Below, piece by piece: positions 1 to 10,372 of a stretch of 64,000 nt of DNA. This DNA comes from Chromatiales bacterium. GTDB taxonomy: Bacteria; Pseudomonadota; Gammaproteobacteria; Thiohalomonadales; Thiohalomonadaceae. The stretch covers positions 1 to 64,000 of the forward strand of contig QKFD01000073.1 of NCBI GenBank assembly GCA_003251535.1. The letters are read 5' to 3'. How positions within the stretch are numbered: position 1 is the stretch's first letter; every line of letters starts with the position of its first letter. The notes beneath the pieces were generated by a model. That model saw only the letters and a program-made list of their open reading frames with translations, made no database searches and had not been told where the DNA came from. A program made the translations under genes and the position numbers.

Positions 1-3000
1 GCCCCGCTCTACCCGGCAGAGCCGGCCCACACCATTCGCACAGCTGTCGTAGCTGAAGTGGATGTCGTAGGCGCTACCGGGGGCGTCCACCAGGATGAGC
101 CGGTTCAGGGCGTCGTACTGGTAGCTGAACGACTGCCCCTTGGCGTCGTGCTGGGCGATGCGGTTGCCCGCCGCGTCGTAGTCGTAGCTGCGCATCCCGG
201 CGTCCGGGCTCCGCTCCTCCCGCAGATTGCCCAGGTCGTCGTAGCGATATTCGGTGGTCACCCCGATGGCATCGGTCACCCTCCCCACCCGGTCGCCGCT
301 GTCATAGCCCTGGCTGACCGTGGCGTTGGCGCTCTCTGCCGCACTGCCCCCTTGGTCGCCGATGGTCTCCGTCAACCGCAGCAGCGCGTCATACTCATAG
401 CCGGTGCGGTGGCCCTTGCCGTCGGTGCGCCGCTGGAGCTGGCCATCCTCCCGGTAGTCGTAGTCCACCGCGTCGTAGTCCACCGCGATCCCGCCCAGCG
501 ACTCTATATCCAGGTGGGCGTAGCTGTCGTAGCTGCGCAGGATCTCCTCCTTCACCGTACTGCTACCCGCCGGGTGGCCACGCTCTGCCGTGATGTTCCC
601 CTCGGCGTCGTAGCTGTAGCTGCGGGCGTTACCTAAACCATCGGTCACCCGCGTCAGCCGATCCGCAGCGTCATACTCAAAGCTCACCGTCTCCGCCTCC
701 GCTGTACCGTAGGCGGTGGTGACGCTCGCCACCTTGCCACTCGGCCGATAGCTCCAGCGGGTGGTGCGGCTCTCGCCCCCGGCGCTGCGCGTCACCTGCT
801 CCAGTCGGTCACTGGCGGCGTAGTAGCTGTAGTTCAGACTCAGGCCGTTGGGGCGCTGCTCCGAGACCACCCGCCCGGTGGCGCTGTACTGGATGGCGTC
901 CCGCAGCGGCGTCCCGTTGGCGTTGATCAGCCGCCGCAGTCGGCCGCGGTTATTCCCGGCACTGGCATCGTTGGGGTAGTACTCGAAGGTGGTGCGGTCC
1001 ACCACATCCTGGCGCGGGCCATCGATGGCGCTCAGCTGACCCAGCGGCGCGCTGTACTCGTAGCGAGTGGTGCGACTCACCGCCGCCCCAGCGGGGGTGT
1101 AGCCGCGCTGTTGGCTGAGGGTCCGCCGTCCGCCGCTGTCGTACTGGTACTCCGTCACCCGGCTGCTGCCCGCCGCCACCGAACCTTGGCTGATGCTCTG
1201 CGGCCGGCCGCGGAAGCGGGCGTCGTAGCTGTAGTGGAGGCTCCGCTCCTGCGCCGTTCCCTGTGCCTCCACCCGCAGCTGCGGGTAGCCTCGGTCGTAG
1301 CTCTCCAGGGCGGTGGTGATACCGTCGCGGGTCACAGCGGTGATCTGGTTGGCGGCATCGAACTGATAGCTCTTGCTACCGGCCCCGCAGGCGCGGCCAT
1401 CCACCGCGCTCAGCAGCCCACTGCCGAGCCGGGCAACGGCGGTGAAGTGGCTGCTCCCAGTGGCGGTGTAGACACTACGCTCCCCCTGTGGCGAGTAGCG
1501 GATATCGATGCGATCGGTCTGGCTGGCGACGCCCCCTACGGTGACGTTGTGCCAAGAGGCCGTGGCCCGACCCGCCGGGTCATACTGGAAGGTGGCGTAG
1601 CGGTTGCCGTTTTGATCGGTTATGCCCGTCAGCAGTTGCGGCGACCCACTCTGTTCGTAGTGGTAGCTGCGACTGTTGGTATCGGGGAAGGTCACCCCCG
1701 CCAACATCCCATTGGCGTCGCGCGGGTAGCTCCAGACCCGCTGGGCGTTGTCGGTGATGGAGATGAGCTGGCCACTTTCATACGTCAAGTGCAGCGACTC
1801 GCCGCTGTCGGCGATCACCTCGGTGAGCAGGCCACCGGTGCGCCGTAACTCCACACTGTTGCCGTCGGCATAGACCACCTGGGTGAGCAGGCCATCGACA
1901 TCGAACCACTCATGGTTGTCGCGCTCATCCACCAACTCCCAGCCATTCGCCCCCTGGGTCAGGGTCAGCGGTACATCGGCGTCGGCCAGCCACCCTCCAC
2001 CGCTGAGGTTAAAGCGGTAACCCTTGCCATCCTCCCGCCGCACGAGCACCTGCCCGGCGGTGAGGTAACTCACCGAACGCTCCCAGTTGTGTTGCCACCC
2101 GGCCCCCAGTGGCTCGGCACCGGTGGCCAGTGGGGTCGCTAAGCTGTTGTAGGAGCGAATGAAGCGGAGCGGCACCGGGCCGTTGCCGACATAATCCACC
2201 TCGCGCTGGAATTTGTTGCCAGTGATGACGTTGATGGGATTGCCCTGCATCCCTTCGCACTGCTCTGAGGTGCCAAGGTTCTTCTCGACCTCCACCTCCT
2301 CCACCGGATCGGGCGGCTCTGGTTCGGTGTTGCGAGAGACATCAATGGTGAAGGTGACGGGGTAGTCCGGTGCCCCCTCGTGGGTGGCGGTGACCACATA
2401 GGAGCCGTTTCTGGTGCCCGACTGGAGATAGACCTCAGCGGTGCCGTCGTTGGCGGTGAGCACGGTCACGGTGCCATAACCGAAACCATCGTAACCACTC
2501 GGCATCCAGCTACTGAGACCACCTTCGACAGCCTTCCCTGGATAGTCCGTCACACTGAATACCACCGGCTCACCGGCGGCGGGGTCACTCCCATTGAAGT
2601 CGATCAACTTGATGCGCAGCGCCGTTTGCAGCACCTGCTCCGTTCCCATACTGATGCTTTGCGGCCCGTTCGCTAAGAGCGTTCGTTCAACAACCTCGGT
2701 ATGCACCTCGTATGCAGTATTTCCACGAAATGTCGCTTTGAAGGTCCAAACCCCTACCTTGTCTACCGGGAGTGTGCGCACCTCCCAGGAAACACCACCA
2801 CCCTCGGCGCAGAGGAGGGCCATGCCATCCCAATACCACCAACAATGCTGAGCAGAGTTCCAGGTCCTGGTAAAAGAATCCCGCTCTATATTGTCTGGGT
2901 CGTAGGCCCACCACTCAATTTTTTCGCCATTGATCAAATTATCTTCGTCATCGAGCACCACTTGGTCGAGGACCCCGATGCTCTGATCGATGATATGCGC

Positions 3001-3261
3001 CTTTCCATCCTCCAGCGGGAGATAGCGCCAATTCTCAAAAGCTAGATCGCTCATCCAACGTACCCGCTCCTTCATCACCAGTGTTGGAACGGTATTTGGT
3101 GAAATGGGTGCATCCCCCATTTCTTCGATACTACCTGGCAACGCGAGCCGTTCCTCTGCCCTCGCCGATGAGGCCAGCACCAGCGAGATGAGTAGCAGAG
3201 GGATAGCTAGGCAATGGCTTAAGGAACGAGAGGGGCGAATTGGCATACGCAGGAGATCCAT
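1..3261 (-). CDS. Secreted RHS/YD-repeat protein, C-terminus beyond the window
   Basis: An open frame of 1087 codons runs without a stop from an ATG at 3261 to the window edge. Residues 1-35 look like a Sec signal peptide (hydrophobic LAIPLLLISLVLA, then ASSARA before EE). Roughly residues 220-310 resemble an Ig-like/filling domain (GTAEVYLQSG, SYVVTATHEG). Around residue 340 the motif NPINVITGNKFQ followed by LRFIRSYNS is typical of DUF6531, the N-terminal module of RHS proteins. From about residue 420 onward many YD repeats follow (YDAAGNRI, YDALNRL, YDSGDRVG types). RHS proteins build a hollow beta shell around a variable C-terminal effector or adhesin part, which lies outside the window, so its activity is unknown. 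An ATG at 3246 (residue 6) is an alternative start. No secretion-system gene is adjacent. Family certain, role open. Confidence 0.9.
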   Translation of the reverse strand, partial: MDLLRMPIRPSRSLSHCLAIPLLLISLVLASSARAEERLALPGSIEEMGDAPISPNTVPTLVMKERVRWMSDLAFENWRYLPLEDGKAHIIDQSIGVLDQVVLDDEDNLINGEKIEWWAYDPDNIERDSFTRTWNSAQHCWWYWDGMALLCAEGGGVSWEVRTLPVDKVGVWTFKATFRGNTAYEVHTEVVERTLLANGPQSISMGTEQVLQTALRIKLIDFNGSDPAAGEPVVFSVTDYPGKAVEGGLSSWMPSGYDGFGYGTVTVLTANDGTAEVYLQSGTRNGSYVVTATHEGAPDYPVTFTIDVSRNTEPEPPDPVEEVEVEKNLGTSEQCEGMQGNPINVITGNKFQREVDYVGNGPVPLRFIRSYNSLATPLATGAEPLGAGWQHNWERSVSYLTAGQVLVRREDGKGYRFNLSGGGWLADADVPLTLTQGANGWELVDERDNHEWFDVDGLLTQVVYADGNSVELRRTGGLLTEVIADSGESLHLTYESGQLISITDNAQRVWSYPRDANGMLAGVTFPDTNSRSYHYEQSGSPQLLTGITDQNGNRYATFQYDPAGRATASWHNVTVGGVASQTDRIDIRYSPQGERSVYTATGSSHFTAVARLGSGLLSAVDGRACGAGSKSYQFDAANQITAVTRDGITTALESYDRGYPQLRVEAQGTAQERSLHYSYDARFRGRPQSISQGSVAAGSSRVTEYQYDSGGRRTLSQQRGYTPAGAAVSRTTRYEYSAPLGQLSAIDGPRQDVVDRTTFEYYPNDASAGNNRGRLRRLINANGTPLRDAIQYSATGRVVSEQRPNGLSLNYSYYAASDRLEQVTRSAGGESRTTRWSYRPSGKVASVTTAYGTAEAETVSFEYDAADRLTRVTDGLGNARSYSYDAEGNITAERGHPAGSSTVKEEILRSYDSYAHLDIESLGGIAVDYDAVDYDYREDGQLQRRTDGKGHRTGYEYDALLRLTETIGDQGGSAAESANATVSQGYDSGDRVGRVTDAIGVTTEYRYDDLGNLREERSPDAGMRSYDYDAAGNRIAQHDAKGQSFSYQYDALNRLILVDAPGSAYDIHFSYDSCANGVGRLCRVERG

Positions 3262-3425
3262 TGTCGTCGGGAATCCAATCAACCTAGTGATTGCCAGGGC
3301 ATTATTGAGCCTTCCGGTATATCAACAGAGTCCCAAAGGTTATTCAAGAGTCTTAAACCTTCGTCCAATAGCCTCTTCATGGACACCTTACCCACCGTCA
3401 CGCCCACGATGCCCGCGACCACCGC

Positions 3426-3440
3426 GTTACGTTTAGTAAC
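3426..3440. promoter_or_regulatory. Short inverted repeat before the cbrX-like gene
   Basis: The 15-base element GTTACGTTTAGTAAC has 5-base arms and ends 21 bases before the ATG at 3462. The divergent 200-base gap 3262-3461 must hold the promoters of both the RHS gene and the kinase operon, so this could be an operator. No clear sigma70 or sigma54 promoter was recognised beside it. This is a sequence observation only. Confidence 0.3.
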
Positions 3441-3461
3441 AGTATCTGCTAAGCTCGGTCG

Positions 3462-3662
3462 ATGAACGGCCCCCCCGAATCCGACCGCCACCTCGACCGC
3501 GTTCTGCTGCTGTTTCTCCTCGCCCTCTTCCTGTTGGTCTCGCCGCTGACGGAGATCTGGGCGGCGGATAGCGCCCACTGGCTCTCGCCGTTCCTGCTCT
3601 GGGGGGGCATCATCGCCCTCGCCTACTGGTTACAACGGCGCCGGGAGCGGCCTGAACCATGA
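3462..3662 (+). CDS. cbrX: CbrX-like small membrane protein
   Basis: This 66-residue protein has two hydrophobic helices (about residues 14-28 and 42-57) and a basic tail (QRRRERPEP). Its stop overlaps the next start as ATGA at 3659-3662, so translation of the following sensor kinase is probably coupled to it. The same layout is known in Pseudomonas, where the small cbrX gene overlaps and controls translation of cbrA. The symbol is assigned on position, size and overlap, not on recognised residue identity. The frame is not a shadow: it lies upstream of the large gene and continues directly into it. Confidence 0.6.
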   Translation: MNGPPESDRHLDRVLLLFLLALFLLVSPLTEIWAADSAHWLSPFLLWGGIIALAYWLQRRRERPEP

Positions 3663-6607
3663 GCTTTGAGCTGTGGCAGCTCTTCATGGCGGGGGTGGGT
3701 TACCTGCTGCTGCTATTTTTGGTGGCCTACGCCACCGATCGCGGTTGGCTGCCGGCCCGGTTGGTGCGCCACCCGCTCGTCTACACCCTCTCCCTCGGTG
3801 TCTACGCCACCTCCTGGACCTACTACGGCAGCGTCGGCTTCGCCGCCAGCCAGGGCTACCAGTTCCTCACCATCTACCTCGGTGTCACCCTCGCCTTTCT
3901 GCTCTCGCCGCTGCTGCTGCGCCCCATCCTGCGCATCACCCGCGAATATCAACTCGCCTCGCTGGCCGATCTCTTCGCCTTTCGATATCAGAGTCAGTTG
4001 GCGGGGATGGGGGTGACGCTGTTCATGCTGGCGGGCTCGCTGCCCTATATCGCCTTGCAGATCCGGGCGGTCACCGAGTCGCTCCAGGTGTTGACCCAGG
4101 AGGTGCCGCCGGATCTCATCGCCCTCGGTTTCTGCCTCACCCTCACCCTGTTTGCGGTGCTGTTTGGCGCCCGCCACAGCTCGGCGCGGGAGCGCCACGA
4201 GGGGCTGGTGGTAGCCATCGCCTTTGAGTCTCTGGTGAAGCTGGTGGCGCTGCTGGCGGCGGGGCTGTTCGCCCTGTTTGGGGTGTTTGGTGGTCCGAGC
4301 GGCCTGGATAGTTGGCTGGCCGCCCACCCGCAGCGCCTGGCGGCCCTCAATGCGCCGGTGCGGGAGGGGCCGTGGGCCACCTTGCTACTGCTCGCCTTTG
4401 CCGCCGCCTTCCTGCTGCCGCGCCAGTTCCACATGGCCTTCACCGAGAATATGGAGGAGCGCAATCTGGGGGTGGCGAGCTGGGCCTTCCCACTCTTTTT
4501 ACTGCTGCTCAACCTCTCCATCCCCCCCATTCTGTGGGCCGGTCAGGTGCTCTCGCCGGACTCACAGGCCGACTACTATGCCCTCGGCATCACCCTCCAT
4601 AGCGGCTCCTGGTGGCTGCCGGTACTCACCTTCCTCGGTGGCGTGTCGGCCGCCAGCGCCATGATGATCGTCGCCACCCTGGCACTGGCCGCCATGTGTA
4701 TGAACCACTTTGTGCTGCCGGCCAGCTTCCCGCCCCGGCTCAATGCCGAGACCGATATCTACCGCTGGCTGCTATGGGGCCGACGGATGTTGATCACCGT
4801 CATCATCGGCGCCGGTTATGGCTTCTTCCTGCTCCTGGAGCGCAATCAGGGGCTGGTGCAGTTGGGGCTCATCTCCTTTGTCGCGGTGACCCAGTTCCTG
4901 CCCGGGGTGGTGGGGCTGCTCTACTGGCGGCGCGCCACCCGCACCGGTTTTCTGCTCGGCCTAGCCGGTGGTGCCGGCGCCTGGGGCTACACCCTGCTGC
5001 TGCCGCTGCTCCAGCGTACCGAACCGCTGGCGGGGGATCTGACCTCACCCCTGGGGACCGATCCCTGGGGCGAGGCGACCTTCTGGACCCTCACCATCAA
5101 CAGCCTGCTGTTTGTGGTCGGTTCGCTCTTCACCCGCCCCAGCAGCGCCGAGCAGGAGGCGGCGGCGGCCTGCTGCAAGGACTCCTTCACCCCACCGAGC
5201 GGGGCGCTGCTGGCCACCTCACCGGCCCAGATTGAGGCCCAGCTGGCGCGGATCACCGGCCCGGAGATGGCCAGCCACGAGGTGGCCAAGGCGCTGGCCG
5301 ATCTCGGTCTGCCGGCCGATGAACAGCGCCCCACCGAGCTGCGCCGACTGCGCGAGCGGGTGGAGCGCAATCTCTCCGGTCTGCTGGGGCCGCTGCTGGC
5401 GCGGGTCATCATCGACGAGCGGGTGCAGCTCGACCCCAAGGCCCGCACCGCCCTGGCCGCCTCGGTGCGGGTGATCGAGCAGCAGCTGGAGCTATCGCGC
5501 ACCCGTCTCAAGGGGTTGGCGGCGGAGCTGGATGGACTGCGCCGCTACCACCGCCAGGTGTTGCAGGACCTCCCCATCGGCGTCTGCTCCCTGGGGCCGG
5601 ATCTGGAGGTGATCAGCTGGAATCAAGCGATGCAGGAGATCACCGGGCTGGTGGATGAGCAGGCGGTGGGGCGGCCGCTCAAGGGGGTGCAGGAGCCGTG
5701 GTCAGGGCTGCTCACCGGCTTTCTCCTCACCGAGGAGCAGCATCTGCGCAAATTGAAGATGCGGGTGGGGGGGCGCGAGCGGCTGTTCAACCTGCACAAG
5801 GCGGCCATCGAAGACCCGGTGCGCGGGGTGACCGAGGAGCGGCCGCCCACCGCCGGGATGGTGGTGCTGGTGGAGGACCTGACCGATCTCCATCTGCTGG
5901 AGTCGGAGCTGGCCCATAGCGAGCGGCTCGCCTCGGTGGGGCGGCTGGCGGCCGGGGTGGCGCACGAGATCGGCAACCCGGTCACCGGCATCGCCTGCCT
6001 CGCCCAGAACCTGCTGGCGGATCGGGAGGACCCGGAGTTTGTCGGCGAGAGTCTGGAGCAGATCCTGGAGCAGACCCGCCGCATCTCCGCCATCGTCCGC
6101 TCGCTGGTCAGCTTCAGCCACTCAGGGGCGGTGGCCGACCACGCCCCGACGGCGGTGGAGCTAGGCCGCTGCGTCGATGAGGCAGTGCGCCTGGTACGCC
6201 TCTCCCACGCCGGCAAGCAGGTGGTGATCGGCAACGACTGCCCGGCCGATCTCGCCACCGAGGGGGAGCATCAGCAGTTGGTGCAGGTGTTTGTCAATCT
6301 GCTCACCAACGCCTGCGACGCCTCCCGCCCCGGCGGCCGGGTGCGCATCGAGGGGCGGCGCGACGGCGCCAGCGCTGTGGTCGAGGTGATCGACGAAGGG
6401 GTGGGGATCCCGGAGGATCTGCTGGACCAGGTGTTCGATCCCTTCTTCACCACCAAGCAGCCGGGCGAAGGGACCGGCCTCGGCCTGCCCATGGTCTACA
6501 ACCTGGTGAAGGAGCACTCCGGCACCGTCTCCCTCCGCTCCCGCCCAGGTGAGGGGACCCGGGTCACCCTCCGCTTCCCGGCACTACGCGAGGAGGAGCG
6601 CCATTGA
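3659..6607 (+). CDS. cbrA: CbrA-like sensor: SSS transporter fused to PAS-histidine kinase
   Basis: The 982-residue protein has a sodium:solute symporter-type domain of about 13 helices (residues 1 to about 490), a charged linker with a probable STAC-type helical region (about 530-620), a PAS domain (about 635-745, with [21 protein letters not shown]) and a kinase core. His769 in [10 protein letters not shown] is the expected phosphoacceptor. The N box (LLTNACDAS), G1 box (DEGVGIPED) and G2 box (GTGLGLPMV) are all present. This matches CbrA and CrbS, in which a transporter-like domain is fused to a kinase that controls carbon and nitrogen use. It is followed by a sigma54-type regulator, as in CbrAB. 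Whether histidine or another substrate is transported cannot be told from the sequence. Confidence 0.85.
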   Translation: MSFELWQLFMAGVGYLLLLFLVAYATDRGWLPARLVRHPLVYTLSLGVYATSWTYYGSVGFAASQGYQFLTIYLGVTLAFLLSPLLLRPILRITREYQLASLADLFAFRYQSQLAGMGVTLFMLAGSLPYIALQIRAVTESLQVLTQEVPPDLIALGFCLTLTLFAVLFGARHSSARERHEGLVVAIAFESLVKLVALLAAGLFALFGVFGGPSGLDSWLAAHPQRLAALNAPVREGPWATLLLLAFAAAFLLPRQFHMAFTENMEERNLGVASWAFPLFLLLLNLSIPPILWAGQVLSPDSQADYYALGITLHSGSWWLPVLTFLGGVSAASAMMIVATLALAAMCMNHFVLPASFPPRLNAETDIYRWLLWGRRMLITVIIGAGYGFFLLLERNQGLVQLGLISFVAVTQFLPGVVGLLYWRRATRTGFLLGLAGGAGAWGYTLLLPLLQRTEPLAGDLTSPLGTDPWGEATFWTLTINSLLFVVGSLFTRPSSAEQEAAAACCKDSFTPPSGALLATSPAQIEAQLARITGPEMASHEVAKALADLGLPADEQRPTELRRLRERVERNLSGLLGPLLARVIIDERVQLDPKARTALAASVRVIEQQLELSRTRLKGLAAELDGLRRYHRQVLQDLPIGVCSLGPDLEVISWNQAMQEITGLVDEQAVGRPLKGVQEPWSGLLTGFLLTEEQHLRKLKMRVGGRERLFNLHKAAIEDPVRGVTEERPPTAGMVVLVEDLTDLHLLESELAHSERLASVGRLAAGVAHEIGNPVTGIACLAQNLLADREDPEFVGESLEQILEQTRRISAIVRSLVSFSHSGAVADHAPTAVELGRCVDEAVRLVRLSHAGKQVVIGNDCPADLATEGEHQQLVQVFVNLLTNACDASRPGGRVRIEGRRDGASAVVEVIDEGVGIPEDLLDQVFDPFFTTKQPGEGTGLGLPMVYNLVKEHSGTVSLRSRPGEGTRVTLRFPALREEERH

Positions 6608-6665
6608 TCGCCCCCACCCAACCCCACTCACTCACTATCCCAGCGCCGGTACGGGGGCCCCGCCC

Positions 6666-8003
6666 ATGAGCCACATCCTCATCGTGGAAGATGAAGCGAT
6701 CATCCGCAGCGCCTTGAAGCGGCTGCTGAAGCGCAACGGTTACGAGGTCTCCGAGGCGGGCTCGGTGCAGGAGGCGGAGGGCAGACAGCCGCTGCGCAAT
6801 TTTGATCTGGTGATCACCGATCTGCGCCTGCCGGGCGAGCCAGGTACCGCCCTTATCGACAAGGCGGCACCGGTGCCGGTACTCATCATGACCTCCTATG
6901 CCAGCGTCAACTCGGCGGTGGAGTCGATGAAGCTGGGGGCGGTGGACTACATCGCCAAGCCGTTTGAGCATGAGGAGCTGCTGCTGGTGGTGGGGCGCAT
7001 CCTCAAGCAGCAGACCCGCGAGCGCCAGGTGGCGGCGCTCAAGTCGGAGCTATCCCAGAGCTATCCGGTGGGGGGGATGATCGGCCGTTGTCCGGCGATG
7101 CTGGAGGTGTTTGGCCGCATCCGTAAGGTGGCCCCCACCGACGCCACGGTGCTGATCCTGGGCGAGTCGGGTACCGGCAAGGAGCTGGTGGCGCGGGCGG
7201 TGCATGAGAATAGCCCACGCAAGGAGGCCCCCATCATCGCCGTCAACTGCGCCGCCATCCCCGAGGGGTTGATCGAGTCAGAGCTATTTGGCCATGAGAA
7301 GGGGGCCTTCACCGGCGCCGTCGGCACCCACCGCGGCCTGGTGGAGGCAGCCGATGGCGGCACCCTGTTCCTGGATGAGATTGGCGAGCTGCCGCTGGAG
7401 GCACAGGCACGGCTGCTGCGGGTGCTGGAGGAGGGGGAGATCCGCCGGGTCGGCTCCACCCAGTCGCGGCGGGTAGATGTGCGGCTGGTGGCCGCCACCC
7501 ACCGCGATCTGCAACAGCTGGTCAACGACCGGCAGTTTCGCGGCGATCTCTACTACCGCCTGCACGTGATGGAGATCCGCCTGCCACCGCTGCGGGAGCG
7601 GGGCGAGGATATCCTGGAGCTGGCCCGGGTGCTGCTGGAGAAGAGCTGCCGCCGCCTCAATCGCCCCCCCATGGCCTACAGCCCCGAGGCGCTCGGTCGC
7701 CTCACCCAATACCACTGGCCGGGCAATGTGCGGGAGCTGGAGAATGTGATCGAGCGGGCGGTGATCCTGGCCGACGGCGTGGAGCTGGGCGCCCACCTGC
7801 TACCGCTCGATGCCACCCCGCAGCGCCCGGCGGAGCTGACCGGTGAGCCGCCGGCCAGCGAGTCGTTGGAGGAGTACTTCCGCCGCTTTGTGCGCGAGAA
7901 CGAGGGCAACATGACCGAGACCGAACTGGCCAAACGGCTCGGTATCAGCCGCAAGACCCTCTGGGAGCGGCGCCAACGGCTGGGGGTACCGCGCGAGCGC
8001 TAA
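6666..8003 (+). CDS. cbrB: CbrB-like sigma54-dependent response regulator
   Basis: The 445-residue protein is a full NtrC-family activator. Residues 1-115 form a receiver with Asp52 as phosphorylation site ([12 protein letters not shown]). The central AAA+ domain carries Walker A GESGTGKE and the sigma54-contacting GAFTGA loop. The C-terminal Fis-type helix-turn-helix includes [20 protein letters not shown]. The start at 6666 is chosen because the receiver begins there with [10 protein letters not shown]; an upstream in-frame start at 6549 would lie inside the kinase gene. It follows the kinase by 58 bases and is its obvious partner. In Pseudomonas CbrB activates sigma54 promoters such as that of crcZ; the target here is unknown. 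rpoN is at 32264. Confidence 0.88.
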   Translation: MSHILIVEDEAIIRSALKRLLKRNGYEVSEAGSVQEAEGRQPLRNFDLVITDLRLPGEPGTALIDKAAPVPVLIMTSYASVNSAVESMKLGAVDYIAKPFEHEELLLVVGRILKQQTRERQVAALKSELSQSYPVGGMIGRCPAMLEVFGRIRKVAPTDATVLILGESGTGKELVARAVHENSPRKEAPIIAVNCAAIPEGLIESELFGHEKGAFTGAVGTHRGLVEAADGGTLFLDEIGELPLEAQARLLRVLEEGEIRRVGSTQSRRVDVRLVAATHRDLQQLVNDRQFRGDLYYRLHVMEIRLPPLRERGEDILELARVLLEKSCRRLNRPPMAYSPEALGRLTQYHWPGNVRELENVIERAVILADGVELGAHLLPLDATPQRPAELTGEPPASESLEEYFRRFVRENEGNMTETELAKRLGISRKTLWERRQRLGVPRER

Positions 8004-8093
8004 CGCGCCCTGACGCCCGCCAACGCCAATTGGGCGACACCGGGAACGGGCGATTGGCAGCGGCCGCCACGGCACGGCATGGGGCGGGGGCCG

Positions 8094-10370
8094 TTAGTTG
8101 GGGGCGATAGGCCGATGGTCACGCCGCGCCGCCCGCCACTGCTCCCACCCCAGCAGGAGCACCGGCAGCAGCACCAGCTCCAACAGCTGACCGGTCAGCA
8201 GCCCGATGGCGGCCAGTAGCCCATAGTGGGCGGTGGGCTGAAAGTCAGAGAGGGTGAGGAGCAGAAACTGGCTCACCAGCAGTAGCGAGATGGCCACCAC
8301 CGCCCGACCCGATAGCTCAAAGCTCCGCATCAGGGCAGACACCGGCGCCACCCCGCGCCGGCGCCGCCAGAGGTAGGCGTGGAGGAAGTGGATGGTGTCA
8401 TCGACAGTGATGCCGAGCACCACGCTGGCGATGAGGACGGTGGCGGTGTCGAGGTAGATGCCTGTCGCCCCCATCACCACAAAGACAAAGTAGAGCGGCG
8501 CCAGGTTGGGGATCATGCCGATCACCGCCACCGCTAGTGAGCGCCACAGCAGCAGCAGCATGAGGAAGATCTGGCCAAAGGCGCCGAAGAAGCTCCAGAC
8601 CTGCCCCTCCACCAGCTGGTCCTCCAGATCGGAGAAGAGCCGGCCACTGCCGGCCACCTGCCAGCGGATGGGTCCCGGTTCTAGCGCCAGCTGCGCCTCG
8701 ATGCGCTCGATCACCCGCTGGATGGCGTTGGCGCCGTGGACCCGCAGATAGATGAGGATGCGGGCGTGGCGGAATGGCCGGTCCACCAGCTCCGCCAACT
8801 CCCGCCCGTCGTAGAGCAGTAGCAGCTGGGCGAGCTGGGCGTCGTTGGCCGGCAGCTGCTGCGCCGCCGCCTCGCTGCCGCTGAATGCCCCGTGCAACAC
8901 CTCCACCAGATCTACCAGGGAGAGGGTGCGATCCACCTCCGGCATGGCCGCCACCGCCTGCTGCACCCGCGCCAGCTGACGCAGCGCTGTGAGCCGTTGT
9001 AGATCACCGGCGGCGGGCGCCGTGGCCACCAGCTCCAGGGTGGTGATCCCCTGCAACTGCCCCTCCACTAGGCGAGTGGAGCGGTTGAGGGGGTGGTGGG
9101 CACTGAAGAAGGCGAGCAGGTCCGACTCCACCTCGATGCGCAGCAGCAGCGGGGCGGCCAGCAGGGAGCCCAGCAGGGTGACCGCCACCACCCGCCGCCG
9201 GTGACGCAGGCCGAAGCTGGCCAGTGCCAGGGCGATGTGGCGCGCCCAGCGCAGGCCGCTGCGCCGCCCCGCCCGGGGGTGCCGATCCCAGGCGATGAGC
9301 AGTGGCGGCAGCAGGTGGAACACCACCCCGTAGATGGTGAGGGTGCCAACCGCAGCGGTGCAGGCGAAGGTCTGGATGGGGGGGATGGGGACCAGCAGCA
9401 GGCTCAACACCCCGGCGCTGGTACTCAGTACATTGAACAGCGCCGGCTTATGCACCTCGGCCACCGCCCGCAGCACCCGCTCCCGCCCCGCCAGCGTGCG
9501 CCGGCCGCTCCGCTCCAGGGCAGAGTAGAGGTGGAGCAGGTTGGCCACGGTGTAGGCCAACAGCAGGGTCGGCAGCATGGCGGTGACCAGGGTGTAGGGC
9601 TGGCCGAGGGCGCCGAGCAGACCGAGCGCCACCGCCTCCACGGTGCCGATCCCCAGGATGGCGATGGCCACCGGTACCCAACGGCCGACGATCCAGTAGA
9701 GCAGGATCAGACCCAGGCCGCCGATGATGGGGGTAAACAGGGCGGTGTCGCGCAGGATGGAGCGCAGCTCGGCGGTATCGAGAGCCACCAGACCGCTGAC
9801 GGCGCTGAGCTGGTCACTCAACCCCGCCGCCGCCACCGCCTGGTAGAAGGCGCTCTCCAGCGCCTGCCGCTGGGCGGTCCCCTGGAGCGGCAGCGCCCGC
9901 ACCACCACCGCCAGGCTCCGGCCATCGCGGCCCACCAGCCAACCGGGGGCGAAGCGATCTGCCAACACCGTCGCCCGCCGCTCCGCCGCGCTGGGCGCTG
10001 GGTCGGCCGTCAGGTCCACCAGGGGCCGCACCACTATCCCCTCCGCATCCCCCACCACCTGCTCCTGGCGGGTGATGGCAAATACCCGATCCACCATCGG
10101 CAGCTGCTCCAGCTGCGCCACCAGCCGGTCGATGGCCTGGAGTGAGGCGGTGGCAAACGGCGCCGGCGGGGTGAAGAGGCCGATGAGGGTCTGGTCCCCC
10201 GGGAAGCGCTCCCGCAACGCCTGCTCCACCCGGGCGGCCGGGGCGTCGGCGGGAAACCACAGCTCGGGGGCGTTGTTAAAGGTGATGCGCGGCAGCAGGA
10301 GCAGCGCCACCAGCTGGATGGCGATCAGCGCCCCCAGGGCGACCGCTAACGGCAGGCCCCCGGCGCGCAC
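8094..10370 (-). CDS. RND-superfamily (MMPL-type) exporter
   Basis: This 758-residue inner-membrane protein has the duplicated RND plan: a first helix (about residues 5-25), a large periplasmic loop, a bundle of about five helices, then the same order again. The conserved GITVDDTIHF segment in the second bundle marks the MMPL/hydrophobe-exporter branch rather than the AcrB drug-pump branch. The start is GTG at 10370, two bases after the stop of the upstream outer-membrane barrel gene, so the two are surely co-translated. No membrane-fusion protein or TolC is adjacent. Proteins of this branch often move lipids or long-chain hydrophobic compounds. With a barrel and an adenylate-forming enzyme upstream, export of an activated or lipid-like product is a reasonable guess. 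Confidence 0.8.
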   Translation of the reverse strand: MRAGGLPLAVALGALIAIQLVALLLLPRITFNNAPELWFPADAPAARVEQALRERFPGDQTLIGLFTPPAPFATASLQAIDRLVAQLEQLPMVDRVFAITRQEQVVGDAEGIVVRPLVDLTADPAPSAAERRATVLADRFAPGWLVGRDGRSLAVVVRALPLQGTAQRQALESAFYQAVAAAGLSDQLSAVSGLVALDTAELRSILRDTALFTPIIGGLGLILLYWIVGRWVPVAIAILGIGTVEAVALGLLGALGQPYTLVTAMLPTLLLAYTVANLLHLYSALERSGRRTLAGRERVLRAVAEVHKPALFNVLSTSAGVLSLLLVPIPPIQTFACTAAVGTLTIYGVVFHLLPPLLIAWDRHPRAGRRSGLRWARHIALALASFGLRHRRRVVAVTLLGSLLAAPLLLRIEVESDLLAFFSAHHPLNRSTRLVEGQLQGITTLELVATAPAAGDLQRLTALRQLARVQQAVAAMPEVDRTLSLVDLVEVLHGAFSGSEAAAQQLPANDAQLAQLLLLYDGRELAELVDRPFRHARILIYLRVHGANAIQRVIERIEAQLALEPGPIRWQVAGSGRLFSDLEDQLVEGQVWSFFGAFGQIFLMLLLLWRSLAVAVIGMIPNLAPLYFVFVVMGATGIYLDTATVLIASVVLGITVDDTIHFLHAYLWRRRRGVAPVSALMRSFELSGRAVVAISLLLVSQFLLLTLSDFQPTAHYGLLAAIGLLTGQLLELVLLPVLLLGWEQWRAARRDHRPIAPN

Positions 10371-10372
10371 CG

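Noticed and set aside
58-2676. Several plus-strand frames opposite the left-edge gene
   Set aside because: They are antisense to the continuous RHS frame and have no recognisable protein motifs.
6549-6665. Longer N-terminus for the CbrB-like regulator
   Set aside because: It would overlap the kinase gene and precede the conserved receiver start.
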